From NCBI RefSeq assembly GCF_013260645.1, contig NZ_CP053921.1, forward strand, positions 124,001-188,000: 64,000 bases of DNA, in the 5' to 3' direction. The notes below the pieces were generated by a model. It worked only from the letters and a program-made list of their open reading frames with translations. It made no database searches and was not told the origin of the DNA. This stretch comes from Erythrobacter mangrovi (GTDB lineage Bacteria > Pseudomonadota > Alphaproteobacteria > Sphingomonadales > Sphingomonadaceae). The position numbers and the translations under genes are program-made. Of this stretch, positions 8,321-16,934 are shown piece after piece. How positions within the stretch are numbered: the first letter of the stretch is position 1; every line of letters begins with the position of its first letter.

Positions 8321-10674
8321 CGCTCCGGCCCGCCATGCGGGCGGCCGAAGATCAAACGAGCATCTGCAGCGGGCATCGGACGCCCGAAGTGAAAGCCCTG
8401 GATCTTGGTGCAGCCAAGCTGCCTGATCATTTCGGCTTCGTCATCATTCTCGACACCTTCGGCCGTTGTCGTCATGCCAAGGCTGTCGGCCATGGCCACG
8501 ACGGCCCGGATAATCGCCAGCGACTCGGGACTGTGCTGCGCTGCACCCTGCACGAAGATGCGATCAACCTTGATGGTCGAGAACTTGAGCTTGCGCAGGT
8601 AGCCGAGCGAGGAATAGCCGGTGCCGAAGTCGTCGAGCGCAACCGAGCAGCCAAGCGCCATGCATTGTTCCAGCGCCTTTCGGGCAATGCTGGCATCGCG
8701 CAGGAAGATGCTCTCGGTCACTTCGATTTCAAGCCGCTTGGGATCAAGGCCGCTCTGTGAAAGGGCCCGCACCACGGTGGTTGCGAATTCCGGTTCGAGC
8801 AATTGTTCGGGCGAGACGTTGACGTTGATCTTCACGTTCTCGGGCCAGCTAGCCGCCGCCTCGTTGCAGGCCTGCTGCAGGACCCAGGTACCGATCGGCA
8901 CGATCAGGCGGGTATCCTCTGCCAGAGGAATGAATTTGGCCGGGCTTACGGAGCCGTGTTCGCTGCTGTTCCAGCGCACCAGCGCCTCGAAGCCGACGAC
9001 TTCCTCCGTCTTTGCGTCGACGACCGGCTGGTAGTGAAGCAGTAGCTCGTTCTTCTCGAGCGCGCTGCGCAACGAGTTTTCAAGCCGACGCTTTTCCTCG
9101 GCATTGGCGTGAAGCAGAGGCTCATAGTCGCAATGTTCACCGCCGCCGGCATCCTTCGCACGATAGAGGGCAAGATCGGCGTTGCGCAGCAACTCTTCGA
9201 CGGTGTGGCCGTCGCGCGGCCCGATTGCAGAGCCTACGCTTGCGCCAACATAGAGGATCTGGTTCTCGATCTCATAGGGCTCGGACAGGCGTTTGATCAC
9301 TGCACGGGCGAGAGTGTCGATACGCCGCTTGTCGGAGGCATCGCGGATGACAATGCCGAACTCGTCCCCACCCAGACGCCCGCAAATCTCACCTTCGTGG
9401 ATCATGCCTTTGAGGCGACTGGCGACTTGCGCCAGCATCTGGTCGCCAACGAGGTGCCCAAGGGAGTCATTCACCGCTTTGAAGCGGTCGAGATCGACCA
9501 TCAGGAAAGCACAGCGTGTACGCCAATGCTCGGCGTATTTCAGGGCATCGCCCAATGCCTCGTTGATCATCAAGCGGTTCGGCAGAGATGTGAGCGTGTC
9601 GTAGCGCGCAAGGTAAGCAATCTTTTCCGAAGACTCGCGCTTTTCGGTGACGTCCGAACCGACCCCGCGCCAGCCCTGGAAAGTCCCGTTCTCGTCGATG
9701 ATGGGCGTGCCAGATAGCTCCCACCAACGGAGCCCGTTTTCGAGCGAAACGCTCACCAGCAGATCCGAGAACGGCTCCTTACGCTTCAACTTGTCGGCGA
9801 ATTCACGCACGCCTTCGCCATTGCCGGCGTTGCCCCAATTCGTACCCGCAATCAGTTCGAAGAAGGACATGCCTTCGAGTTGCGAGGCGGTCTTCCCAAG
9901 CGCGAAGGCAAAGCGCGGAGAAACCGCCTGGAGCCGACGACGCGTATCGATTTGCCACAGCCAGTCCGCCTGGTTCTCCTCGAACTCGCGCAGCAGCATG
10001 GAAACGACTTCACTTTTTTCCTGGATCGCCGCCTGTCCGATACGAGCGTCGACGGCTACCCGGGCGTTCTCGATCAGGCCAAAGACGGCAAAGAAGACGG
10101 TCGTCAGGACAACCACAGCCATCGTGCCGTTCGATGTAGCGAGGGCCGCAACCAAGCCGCCGACGCCAATCGCGAAGGAAAAGACGATCGAACTCAGTGG
10201 CGCGCTGAAGCGACTTATTGCCGATGCGAGCACGAGCACCGCTGCGATGCTCCAAACGAGTTCCAGCTTGTCTCCCTGTCCGGCGTGGGCGAAAACCATC
10301 AGGGCGATCGCCCAGACCACGCCCTTGGCGCCCGATGCAACGGCATGGCGACGCATGTCCTCCACACCGTAGTGGGTGATATCGGCGGTAGCAGCGCCCT
10401 TGTCCTCCGAAACCGCCATGAGCACGGCGAAGAGAAGCGCGATACCCCATGCCGTCAGAAGTAGCGGACTGACGTTGCCCCACAGGGCCCCAATGCAAAG
10501 CAGGAACGCCAGCGTATGGGCCGCCGCCCGAACGTTGGTCCGACTTCGAACAAGCGCGTACTGGTAGCCATGCGCGCGGGCCCAATCGGTACCCGCAGGC
10601 GTATCCAGTCCAATAGCCTGCCTGATAGACAGTGTCGGCTTTGGCGCCGAATTATCCGAACCGAACTCGCTCAC
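8308..10674 (-). CDS. Membrane PAS-GGDEF-EAL protein (c-di-GMP cyclase/phosphodiesterase)
   Basis: 788 residues. An N-terminal membrane part (about 55-205) has about six hydrophobic segments, followed by a PAS-like domain (about 235-345), GGDEF (about 355-510) and EAL (about 525-770). The cyclase signature GRLGGDEF and the phosphodiesterase residues (EALVRW, DDFGTGYSS, AEGVE) are all intact, so either activity is possible. Such proteins tune c-di-GMP, and with it motility and attachment, in response to a membrane or PAS signal. It ends inside a terminator shared with purQ and is separated from glmS by 180 bp. Confidence 0.93.
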   Translation of the reverse strand: MSEFGSDNSAPKPTLSIRQAIGLDTPAGTDWARAHGYQYALVRSRTNVRAAAHTLAFLLCIGALWGNVSPLLLTAWGIALLFAVLMAVSEDKGAATADITHYGVEDMRRHAVASGAKGVVWAIALMVFAHAGQGDKLELVWSIAAVLVLASAISRFSAPLSSIVFSFAIGVGGLVAALATSNGTMAVVVLTTVFFAVFGLIENARVAVDARIGQAAIQEKSEVVSMLLREFEENQADWLWQIDTRRRLQAVSPRFAFALGKTASQLEGMSFFELIAGTNWGNAGNGEGVREFADKLKRKEPFSDLLVSVSLENGLRWWELSGTPIIDENGTFQGWRGVGSDVTEKRESSEKIAYLARYDTLTSLPNRLMINEALGDALKYAEHWRTRCAFLMVDLDRFKAVNDSLGHLVGDQMLAQVASRLKGMIHEGEICGRLGGDEFGIVIRDASDKRRIDTLARAVIKRLSEPYEIENQILYVGASVGSAIGPRDGHTVEELLRNADLALYRAKDAGGGEHCDYEPLLHANAEEKRRLENSLRSALEKNELLLHYQPVVDAKTEEVVGFEALVRWNSSEHGSVSPAKFIPLAEDTRLIVPIGTWVLQQACNEAAASWPENVKINVNVSPEQLLEPEFATTVVRALSQSGLDPKRLEIEVTESIFLRDASIARKALEQCMALGCSVALDDFGTGYSSLGYLRKLKFSTIKVDRIFVQGAAQHSPESLAIIRAVVAMADSLGMTTTAEGVENDDEAEMIRQLGCTKIQGFHFGRPMPAADARLIFGRPHGGPERKKA

Positions 10675-10854
10675 GATCGGCAGGGTTAACCCTCAATGGT
10701 TATCCCTCCGTAAAATTCCGCTCGATTTCGGTCCAAAAATTCATGGGACGGCTAGGGCGACTAGCTGACCCGACTTGGCACGAAAAACCAAGAGTTTCAA
10801 CGACACATCGCGGCGATTACAGGGCCGGCTGGCGTACTGTATCCGGGTCGGCCG

Positions 10855-12678
10855 TCATTCGACTGTCACAGACTTGGCGAGGTTTCGCGGCTGGTCGACG
10901 TCGGTCCCCTTCACGCAGGCGACGTGATAGGCCAACAATTGCACCGGAATGGCGTAGACCAGCGGCGCGATCAGGGGATGGACGCGCGGCATTTCGATTG
11001 TTGCGAGGCAACCTTCGCCGGCCTCTTCCAGCCCTTCTGCATCGGAAATCAACACGATCTTGCCACCCCGAGCTCGGACCTCTTCCATATTGGATACGGT
11101 CTTCTCGAAAAGGGGACCGGAGGGTGCCAGGACGATCACCGGAACCGCCTCGTCGATCAATGCGATCGGGCCGTGCTTCATCTCACCTGACGCATAGCCT
11201 TCGGCGTGGATATAGCTGATTTCCTTGAGTTTGAGTGCCCCTTCCATGGCGAGCGGATAGTCTGGACCACGCCCTAGATAGAGCACGTCCCGAGCGGGTG
11301 CGATTAGGTGCGCCATCGACGCGATATCGTCGTCATGGTCCAACGCAGCGTTGAGCGCTGCAGGAGCTTCGAGCAAATGCCCGACGACTTCCTGCTCCTC
11401 TGCCCGCGTCATCAACCCCTTCTTCACGGCCATATGCGCGGCCAGCGCAGCGAGAACCGCCAACTGGCAGGTAAAAGCCTTGGTCGAGGCCACGCCGATC
11501 TCGGGCCCCGCATGGGTTGGCAACAGCAAATCGGCCTCGCGCGCCATCGAGCTGGTCGGTACATTCACCACGACACCGATGGTCTGCCCCATCGCCTTGC
11601 AATGGCGCAGTGCCGCGAGCGTATCGGCGGTCTCACCGCTCTGAGAGATGAACAGCGCCAGCCCGCCATCCTCAAGGACCGGTTCGCGATATCGAAACTC
11701 AGAAGCGAAATCGATGTCCACCGGAACCCGGGCAAACTGCTCGAACCAGTATTTCGCGACCATCCCTGCATAGTAGGAGGTGCCGCAGGCGACGATGGTA
11801 ACGCGTTTGATCGCCGAGATATCGAAATCGAACTGGGGTAGCGCGACCGAATTGTCCGATTGACGCAAGTAGGAACCAAGCGTCTGCGCGACCACGGTGG
11901 GCTGCTCGAAGATCTCCTTCTGCATGAAGTGGCGGTAATTGCCCTTTTCAACCGCTGCGGCGGAAGCTCCCGATAGCTGGATCGGCCGCTCGACCACTTC
12001 GCCGGCTTCGTCATGGATCTCGGCATTTTCGTGGGTCACTACGACCCAGTCCCCCTCTTCGAGATAGGCGATGTGCTGGGTCAAGGGCGCAAGCGCCAGG
12101 GCATCGGAGCCGAGATACATCTCGCCCTTGCCATACCCCAGCACCAGCGGCGAACCGCGGCGCGCGCCGATAAGCAGGTCGGGATGGTCGCGAAAGGCAA
12201 TGGCCAGGGCAAAGGCACCACGGAGGCGCGGCAGGACCTCTTGCACGGCCTCGCGTGGGCTTGCCCCCGCCTCGACCTGCATCGAGATCAGGTGTGCAAC
12301 CACTTCGCTGTCGGTTTCGCTCTCCAGCCTGCGCCCCGCTGCGGTCAGCTCGGCCTTGAGTTCCTTGAAGTTCTCGATGATCCCGTTGTGGACCAGCGCG
12401 ACATGATCGGTCGCGTGAGGATGTGCGTTCTTCGCCGTTGGCGCCCCATGCGTTGCCCAGCGTGTGTGGGCTATGCCGACATCCCCGCTGGCAGGGTCTG
12501 CAGCGAGTACCCGTGTGAGATTTGTCAGCTTGCCCTCGGCACGACGGCGGACCAGCGCGCCACCATGCACGGTGCAGATCCCCGCGCTGTCATAGCCGCG
12601 ATACTCCATCCGCCTCAGACCATCGACGAGCCGATCAGCGACCGCTTCCTTACCGACGATACCGATGATTCCGCACAT
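10855..12678 (-). CDS. glmS: Glutamine--fructose-6-phosphate aminotransferase (isomerizing)
   Basis: 607 residues, the standard GlmS length, catalysing the first step of UDP-GlcNAc synthesis for peptidoglycan and lipopolysaccharide. The N-terminus MCGIIGIVG exposes the catalytic Cys after Met removal. The glutaminase domain (about 1-240) is followed by two SIS sugar-isomerase domains and ends in the usual LAKSVTVE. It starts only 15 bp after the toxin gene stop, so it is probably read from the toxin-antitoxin promoter or from one inside that module. glmU, a frequent partner, is not adjacent. Confidence 0.96.
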   Translation of the reverse strand: MCGIIGIVGKEAVADRLVDGLRRMEYRGYDSAGICTVHGGALVRRRAEGKLTNLTRVLAADPASGDVGIAHTRWATHGAPTAKNAHPHATDHVALVHNGIIENFKELKAELTAAGRRLESETDSEVVAHLISMQVEAGASPREAVQEVLPRLRGAFALAIAFRDHPDLLIGARRGSPLVLGYGKGEMYLGSDALALAPLTQHIAYLEEGDWVVVTHENAEIHDEAGEVVERPIQLSGASAAAVEKGNYRHFMQKEIFEQPTVVAQTLGSYLRQSDNSVALPQFDFDISAIKRVTIVACGTSYYAGMVAKYWFEQFARVPVDIDFASEFRYREPVLEDGGLALFISQSGETADTLAALRHCKAMGQTIGVVVNVPTSSMAREADLLLPTHAGPEIGVASTKAFTCQLAVLAALAAHMAVKKGLMTRAEEQEVVGHLLEAPAALNAALDHDDDIASMAHLIAPARDVLYLGRGPDYPLAMEGALKLKEISYIHAEGYASGEMKHGPIALIDEAVPVIVLAPSGPLFEKTVSNMEEVRARGGKIVLISDAEGLEEAGEGCLATIEMPRVHPLIAPLVYAIPVQLLAYHVACVKGTDVDQPRNLAKSVTVE

Positions 12679-12693
12679 GAGATGCTTGTCCTG

Positions 12694-13074
12694 TCAGAGA
12701 GTGTAGGGAATGCGGATACCCGGCATCTCTGCCGGGAAGTCCTTGATATTGCGCGTAACCAGCACCCGGCCCCGGATGAGAGCAGTTGCCAGCACGATGG
12801 CGTCGGGGAGCCTTAGCTGGGGTCGTTCACGCCGCAGCGACGCGGCGCGTTCGGCAATCTGCTCATCGACCTCGTCAATTGCAAACCCCGACAGAAAATC
12901 GACCGTTCGGCGCAGGACCTCGCCAGAGCCTTTCGACATCACCTCGAGCCAGACCACGCGACTGATCCAGAGCCGGCCGCCGCGGCCCAGGGCCCGTTCG
13001 ATTTCGGAGCGGGCTTCGGGAATGCCGCGCAAGGCATCAACCACAATGTTGCTGTCGAAGGTAAAGCCGGTCAC
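12694..13074 (-). CDS. PIN-domain toxin (VapC-like ribonuclease)
   Basis: 126 residues with the PIN acidic set Asp7 (FDSN), Glu44, Asp91 (LPDAIVLATA) and Asp112 with Asn109 (VTRNIKDFP), so it should be an active Mg-dependent RNase. The start is GTG at 13074 in a GTGA overlap with the stop of the upstream antitoxin, the usual translational coupling of type II modules. It is followed after 15 bp by glmS. Confidence 0.88.
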   Translation of the reverse strand: MTGFTFDSNIVVDALRGIPEARSEIERALGRGGRLWISRVVWLEVMSKGSGEVLRRTVDFLSGFAIDEVDEQIAERAASLRRERPQLRLPDAIVLATALIRGRVLVTRNIKDFPAEMPGIRIPYTL

Positions 13075-13427
13075 TTGCGCGATCGCCCCTGCGCTTGTTC
13101 GGCGAGCCAGGCCTCATGTCTCGCGCGTTCGCGATCATCATCTTCGTCGAACGGCTGGGTATTCTCGGCGCGCACGTCAGCGTAGTCCTCGTCCCATGGG
13201 CGCGTCCATGCAGCACGATCAAGGCGCTGCCATTCGACGGCATCGTCGATGTCGCTGCGGTGTTTCCACGCGCCAAAGCCGCGCTCAAGCCAGCTGGTCG
13301 AATTCTCTCCGCGATAGGCGCTGACCGCCTCACGCAGGATCGCCGCACGGGACTTGCCCTGCTCTTCCGCCAGGCGGTCGAGCCACTTGATATCGTCATC
13401 GGGAAGGTCAGCGAGGATTCGGGTCAT
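13071..13427 (-). CDS. Ribbon-helix-helix antitoxin for the PIN toxin
   Basis: 118 residues. The first about 45 (TRILADLPDDDIKWLDRLA...) fit a ribbon-helix-helix DNA-binding domain of the CopG type; the remainder is an unusually long, acidic, Trp-rich tail that probably wraps the toxin. It overlaps the toxin gene by 4 bp. A palindromic operator begins 9 bp upstream of its start, consistent with autorepression by the toxin-antitoxin complex. Confidence 0.82.
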   Translation of the reverse strand: MTRILADLPDDDIKWLDRLAEEQGKSRAAILREAVSAYRGENSTSWLERGFGAWKHRSDIDDAVEWQRLDRAAWTRPWDEDYADVRAENTQPFDEDDDRERARHEAWLAEQAQGRSRK

Positions 13428-13435
13428 TGATATTG

Positions 13436-13456
13436 CGATATCATATCATGATATCG
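13436..13456. promoter_or_regulatory. Palindromic operator of the toxin-antitoxin module
   Basis: Perfect 9-bp inverted repeat CGATATCAT (13436-13444) / ATGATATCG (13448-13456) with a 3-bp centre, just upstream of the antitoxin start and far more AT-rich than its surroundings. The spacing and symmetry suit a dimer-of-dimers ribbon-helix-helix repressor. Confidence 0.75.
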
Positions 13457-13727
13457 TGTCAATCGGTGCCTGGCTCGAGCACTGTCGTGGGCTGCCGGAT
13501 CATCCCGCCTCTCGCCATGCCCCGATGGTGACCGGACGTTAACTTGCCCGCGGCTACGGGCGCGTGTCCGGGAGGTGCGCCGATCAGTTTTCGGCCCGCT
13601 CGACTGGGTGGGAATTAAGGAAAAAACAAGGTTTCTAACTTATTCACCACTGCAAGATATGCAGGTCTCGCCGGTTTCCGGTTGGACAGGCGCAGCACAC
13701 ATCAAGAATCTCCCCGGGGGTAATGGA

Positions 13728-15242
13728 ATGAGCGCATTCGGACGGAAGAACGGACCGGCAGGCATGGCCACCGGTGCACGTCCGCAGTTCGGTGTTGCCC
13801 GCCCCATGCGTGGCGGTGCGCCTGCGCCAAGTGCGCCGGAAGGTGGTGATCAATTCCCGCCGATCCCTGCGGAAAGCGCACCTCAGCCGACGTCCAATCC
13901 CAAGAACGCCGCCGACGCCATGTCGCGCCTCGATGACCGGATGAACACCGACCATTCGGGCGAATCGCAGGTCGGCGGGTTCGAGGCGAGCGTCCATAAA
14001 ATCAAGGAACAGGTGCTACCGCGCCTGCTCGAACGCGTCGATCCGGAGGCGGCGGCGACGCTGACCAAGGACGAACTGTCCGAAGAATTCCGCCCGATCA
14101 TCTTGGAAGTGCTGGCCGAACTCAAGGTCACGCTCAACCGGCGCGAGCAGTTCGCGCTGGAAAAGGTGCTGGTTGACGAGTTGCTCGGTTTCGGTCCGCT
14201 GGAAGAGCTGCTCAATGATCCCGACGTGTCGGACATCATGGTCAACGGGCCCGAACAAACCTACATCGAAAAGAAGGGTAAGCTGCAGCTCGCTGGCATC
14301 AAGTTCCGCGACGAACAGCACCTGTTCCAGATCGCACAGCGCATCGTGAACCAGGTCGGCCGCCGCGTCGACCAGACCACGCCGCTGGCCGACGCCCGTC
14401 TCAAGGACGGTTCGCGTGTGAACGTGATCGTGCCGCCGCTGTCGCTCAAGGGCACCGCGATCTCGATTCGTAAGTTCTCCGAGAAACCGATCACCATCGA
14501 CATGCTCAAGGACTTCGGTTCGATGAGCGAAAAGATGGCGACCGCGCTCAAGATCGCCGGCGCGTGCCGGATGAACGTCGTCATCTCGGGCGGTACGGGC
14601 TCGGGTAAGACGACCATGCTCAACGCCCTGTCGAAGATGATCGACCCGGGCGAACGCGTGCTGACGATCGAGGACGCGGCCGAACTTCGCCTGCAGCAGC
14701 CGCACTGGCTGCCGCTCGAAACGCGTCCTCCGAACCTTGAAGGTCAGGGCGCGATTACCATCGGCGACCTGGTGAAGAACGCCCTGCGTATGCGCCCTGA
14801 CCGCATCATCCTGGGCGAAATTCGTGGCGCGGAGTGTTTCGACCTTCTCGCCGCAATGAACACCGGCCACGACGGTTCGATGTGTACGCTCCACGCCAAC
14901 AGCCCGCGTGAGTGCCTGGGCCGTATGGAAAACATGATCCTGATGGGCGACATCAAGATCCCGAAGGAAGCAATTTCGCGCCAGATCGCCGAGTCGGTCG
15001 ACCTTATCGTTCAGGTGAAACGACTTCGCGACGGTTCACGCCGCACCACCAACATCACCGAGGTGATCGGGATGGAAGGCGATGTGATCGTGACGCAGGA
15101 ACTGTTCAAGTTCGAGTATCTCGACGAGAGCGAGGACGGCAAGATCCTTGGCGAATTCCGCTCGAGTGGCCTGCGCCCCTACACGCTCGAGAAGGCTCGC
15201 CAGTTCGGCTTCGACCAAGCCTATCTGGAAGCCTGCCTATAA
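13728..15242 (+). CDS. cpaF: CpaF/TadA-family secretion ATPase
   Basis: 504 residues from the ATG at 13728, which follows a G-rich ribosome-binding site; the frame is open to 13575 but that extension has no family character. A poorly conserved, Pro/Gly-rich head (about 1-75) precedes the N-terminal domain and the type II/IV secretion ATPase core, with Walker A GGTGSGKT at 288-295, followed by the Asp box and His box regions (TIEDAAEL, GHDGSMCTLH). CpaF normally powers Flp/Tad pilus assembly at the inner membrane. Here no cpaA-E, pilin or tadB/C gene is adjacent, so the partners must be elsewhere. Confidence 0.92.
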   Translation: MSAFGRKNGPAGMATGARPQFGVARPMRGGAPAPSAPEGGDQFPPIPAESAPQPTSNPKNAADAMSRLDDRMNTDHSGESQVGGFEASVHKIKEQVLPRLLERVDPEAAATLTKDELSEEFRPIILEVLAELKVTLNRREQFALEKVLVDELLGFGPLEELLNDPDVSDIMVNGPEQTYIEKKGKLQLAGIKFRDEQHLFQIAQRIVNQVGRRVDQTTPLADARLKDGSRVNVIVPPLSLKGTAISIRKFSEKPITIDMLKDFGSMSEKMATALKIAGACRMNVVISGGTGSGKTTMLNALSKMIDPGERVLTIEDAAELRLQQPHWLPLETRPPNLEGQGAITIGDLVKNALRMRPDRIILGEIRGAECFDLLAAMNTGHDGSMCTLHANSPRECLGRMENMILMGDIKIPKEAISRQIAESVDLIVQVKRLRDGSRRTTNITEVIGMEGDVIVTQELFKFEYLDESEDGKILGEFRSSGLRPYTLEKARQFGFDQAYLEACL

Positions 15243-15316
15243 AGCAAGTTGGCGCCGGAATACGGCGTTACCTTACAATCATCCCGGACAGAATCGCGCT
15301 AGAAGCATGGCATCGA

Positions 15317-15475
15317 ATGGACGATGTCATGCTTCAGAAACTTTTCTCGCACCGCAGCCCGAACAAGCAACGACCCGAAGATCTGCGCGATCTCCAGCGC
15401 GAGCGTCATTTCGAAGCGCTGCTGATGCAATCCTGGACCGAAATGCGAGCCCGCGCCCCGCGCCCGCAACGCTAG
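15317..15475 (+). CDS. Possible 52-residue basic protein
   Basis: Small open frame downstream of cpaF encoding a charged peptide (MDDVMLQKLFSH...; several Arg/Glu-rich repeats such as DLRDLQRERHFEAL). A second in-frame ATG at 15329 is an equal candidate. No clear ribosome-binding site and no recognised family. It stops 2 bases before the convergent small membrane-protein gene. The rest of 15243-15316 holds only a weak 5-bp hairpin near 15255. Confidence 0.3.
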   Translation: MDDVMLQKLFSHRSPNKQRPEDLRDLQRERHFEALLMQSWTEMRARAPRPQR

Positions 15476-15476
15476 G

Positions 15477-15707
15477 TCAGTCGGTCAGTACGACCGGCAA
15501 GGATATTACCAGCAGGCCGAACCCAATCACGCCGAAGGTGAGGAGCAGCCCGATCCAGGGTACCCAACCGATGCGATTGATCTGCGCGCGCCGCATCCGT
15601 CGCCGTTCCATCACTGAGCAGGTCGCGGCCAGCAAGAGGAAGAGGCCGCCCCACAGTGAGAGCAGGTCGGCTTCGCTGGCGAAGCGGATGGTGTCGGGAA
15701 TGTGCAC
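15477..15707 (-). CDS. Small two-helix membrane protein, unknown
   Basis: 76 residues with two clear hydrophobic segments (about 18-33 and 48-73) separated by a strongly basic loop (MERRRMRRAQINR), predicting a cytoplasmic loop with both ends outside. No recognised family. Convergent with the cpaF side, divergent from the EamA exporter gene. Confidence 0.6.
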   Translation of the reverse strand: MHIPDTIRFASEADLLSLWGGLFLLLAATCSVMERRRMRRAQINRIGWVPWIGLLLTFGVIGFGLLVISLPVVLTD

Positions 15708-15788
15708 GGCGCGTCATATGGGCGTGCACTTTGACGGCTGCAATCTCCTCGCTTGCATCGCCGCCTGACACGTCTACTCGCCAGCAAT

Positions 15789-16712
15789 ATGATGGCGACG
15801 CGAGAACACCCCCACCACCGGCCGTTCTTCGCCCTGGCGCTTCGCCTGTGCTCCGCCTTCGTACTTGCGGCGCTGCTGGCTTGCGTAAAACTCGCCAGCC
15901 AGAGCGGCATCCACCTCGCCGAGATCATGTTCTGGCGACAACTGCCAACTATCCCGATCCTGCTCACGTGGTTTGCGCTCCGCGGACAGCTCGACGTGCT
16001 GAAAACCAGGCGGACGGCATCGCATGCCCGCCGCTCCGGCTTCGGACTGGTCGGCATGGCGCTGAACTTCGGCGCGGCGACGCTCCTGCCGCTCGCCGTT
16101 GCAACCACACTGAACTACAGTTCGGCGATCTTCGCGGTCCTGCTGTCGGCGCTTGTGTTGCGCGAACCAACCGGGCCATGGCGCTGGAGCGCCGTCGCAC
16201 TGGGCTTCGCCGGCGTGGCCATCATCGCACAGCCGTGGGGGAATGAACTGCCGCTGCTAGGTGCAACGATCGCATTGGGTGCCGCCTTCATGATTGCGCT
16301 GATATCCGTCCAGCTACGCGACCTTGGGCGTACCGATCACCCCCTGACGATCGTGTTCTATTTCTCGCTTTTCACGGTACCGGTTCTCGCCTTGGCGATG
16401 CCCTTCGTCGCCAAGTCGCATACGCCCCAGCAATGGCTCCTGCTGCTCGCTTGCGGGGTAATCGGGCTGCTGGGCCAGGCGCTGCTGACTGCCGCGCTGC
16501 GCTATGGAGCGGTCGCCAGCGTGATCGTCATGGACTACACAGGCCTTGTCTGGGCCACGCTGTTCGGCTGGCTGGTCTTCGCCAACATCCCACCTGCCAC
16601 GACCTGGATCGGCGCGCCGCTGGTGATCGGCGCCGGCATCTTGATCGCATGGCGCGAACATCGGCTTGGACAGCGGGAACCGCGAGAGGTACAGGCCGTT
16701 TCATCGCAATAG
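15789..16712 (+). CDS. EamA-family (DMT) transporter
   Basis: About 308 residues with ten hydrophobic segments arranged as two EamA halves, characteristic of drug/metabolite exporters. The frame opens at 15753, but ATGs at 15789 and 15792 lie directly before the first transmembrane segment and are better starts. A conserved feature is the glutamate-bearing EIMFWRQ stretch in the first half. Substrate unknown. An entericidin-type lipoprotein gene follows after 35 bp. Confidence 0.88.
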   Translation: MMATREHPHHRPFFALALRLCSAFVLAALLACVKLASQSGIHLAEIMFWRQLPTIPILLTWFALRGQLDVLKTRRTASHARRSGFGLVGMALNFGAATLLPLAVATTLNYSSAIFAVLLSALVLREPTGPWRWSAVALGFAGVAIIAQPWGNELPLLGATIALGAAFMIALISVQLRDLGRTDHPLTIVFYFSLFTVPVLALAMPFVAKSHTPQQWLLLLACGVIGLLGQALLTAALRYGAVASVIVMDYTGLVWATLFGWLVFANIPPATTWIGAPLVIGAGILIAWREHRLGQREPREVQAVSSQ

Positions 16713-16747
16713 TATTTTTGACCGAGCCCTTCGGGAAAGGACCACAC

Positions 16748-16873
16748 ATGCGCAAGATCATGCTCGTACTCGGCCTCGCCGCCATGACCCTCGGCACCGC
16801 CGCCTGCAATACCGTCAAAGGCCTTGGCCGCGACATCGAATCGGTCGGCCAGGCAGGCGACGACGTCACCTGA
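16748..16873 (+). CDS. Entericidin A/B-type small lipoprotein
   Basis: 41 residues: a hydrophobic signal segment, lipobox TAAC with lipidated Cys20, then CNTVKGLGRDIESVG, the entericidin signature. Translation start is supported by AAAGGA at 16736-16741. Entericidins were described as membrane-active lipoprotein toxin/antidote pairs, but in alphaproteobacteria usually a single copy is found, as here. A strong terminator follows. Confidence 0.88.
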   Translation: MRKIMLVLGLAAMTLGTAACNTVKGLGRDIESVGQAGDDVT

Positions 16874-16895
16874 GGCTCAACTCTCCAAGGCATGG

Positions 16896-16922
16896 ACGCC
16901 CGCCTGCTGTGGCGGGCGTTTT
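16896..16922 (+). terminator. Terminator of the entericidin-like gene
   Basis: Perfect 9-bp stem ACGCCCGCC (16896-16904) / GGCGGGCGT (16911-16919) with a 6-nt loop followed by TTT; it lies 23 bp after the lipoprotein stop codon and 10 bp before the end of the convergent ligase gene. Confidence 0.88.
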
Positions 16923-16934
16923 CAGTTCAGGCGT

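Noticed and set aside
10680..10705. Direct TTAACC-like repeats upstream of the GGDEF-EAL gene suggesting a CtrA box
   Set aside because: The two half-sites are separated by about 10 bp rather than the 7 bp of TTAA-N7-TTAA, and one half is imperfect.
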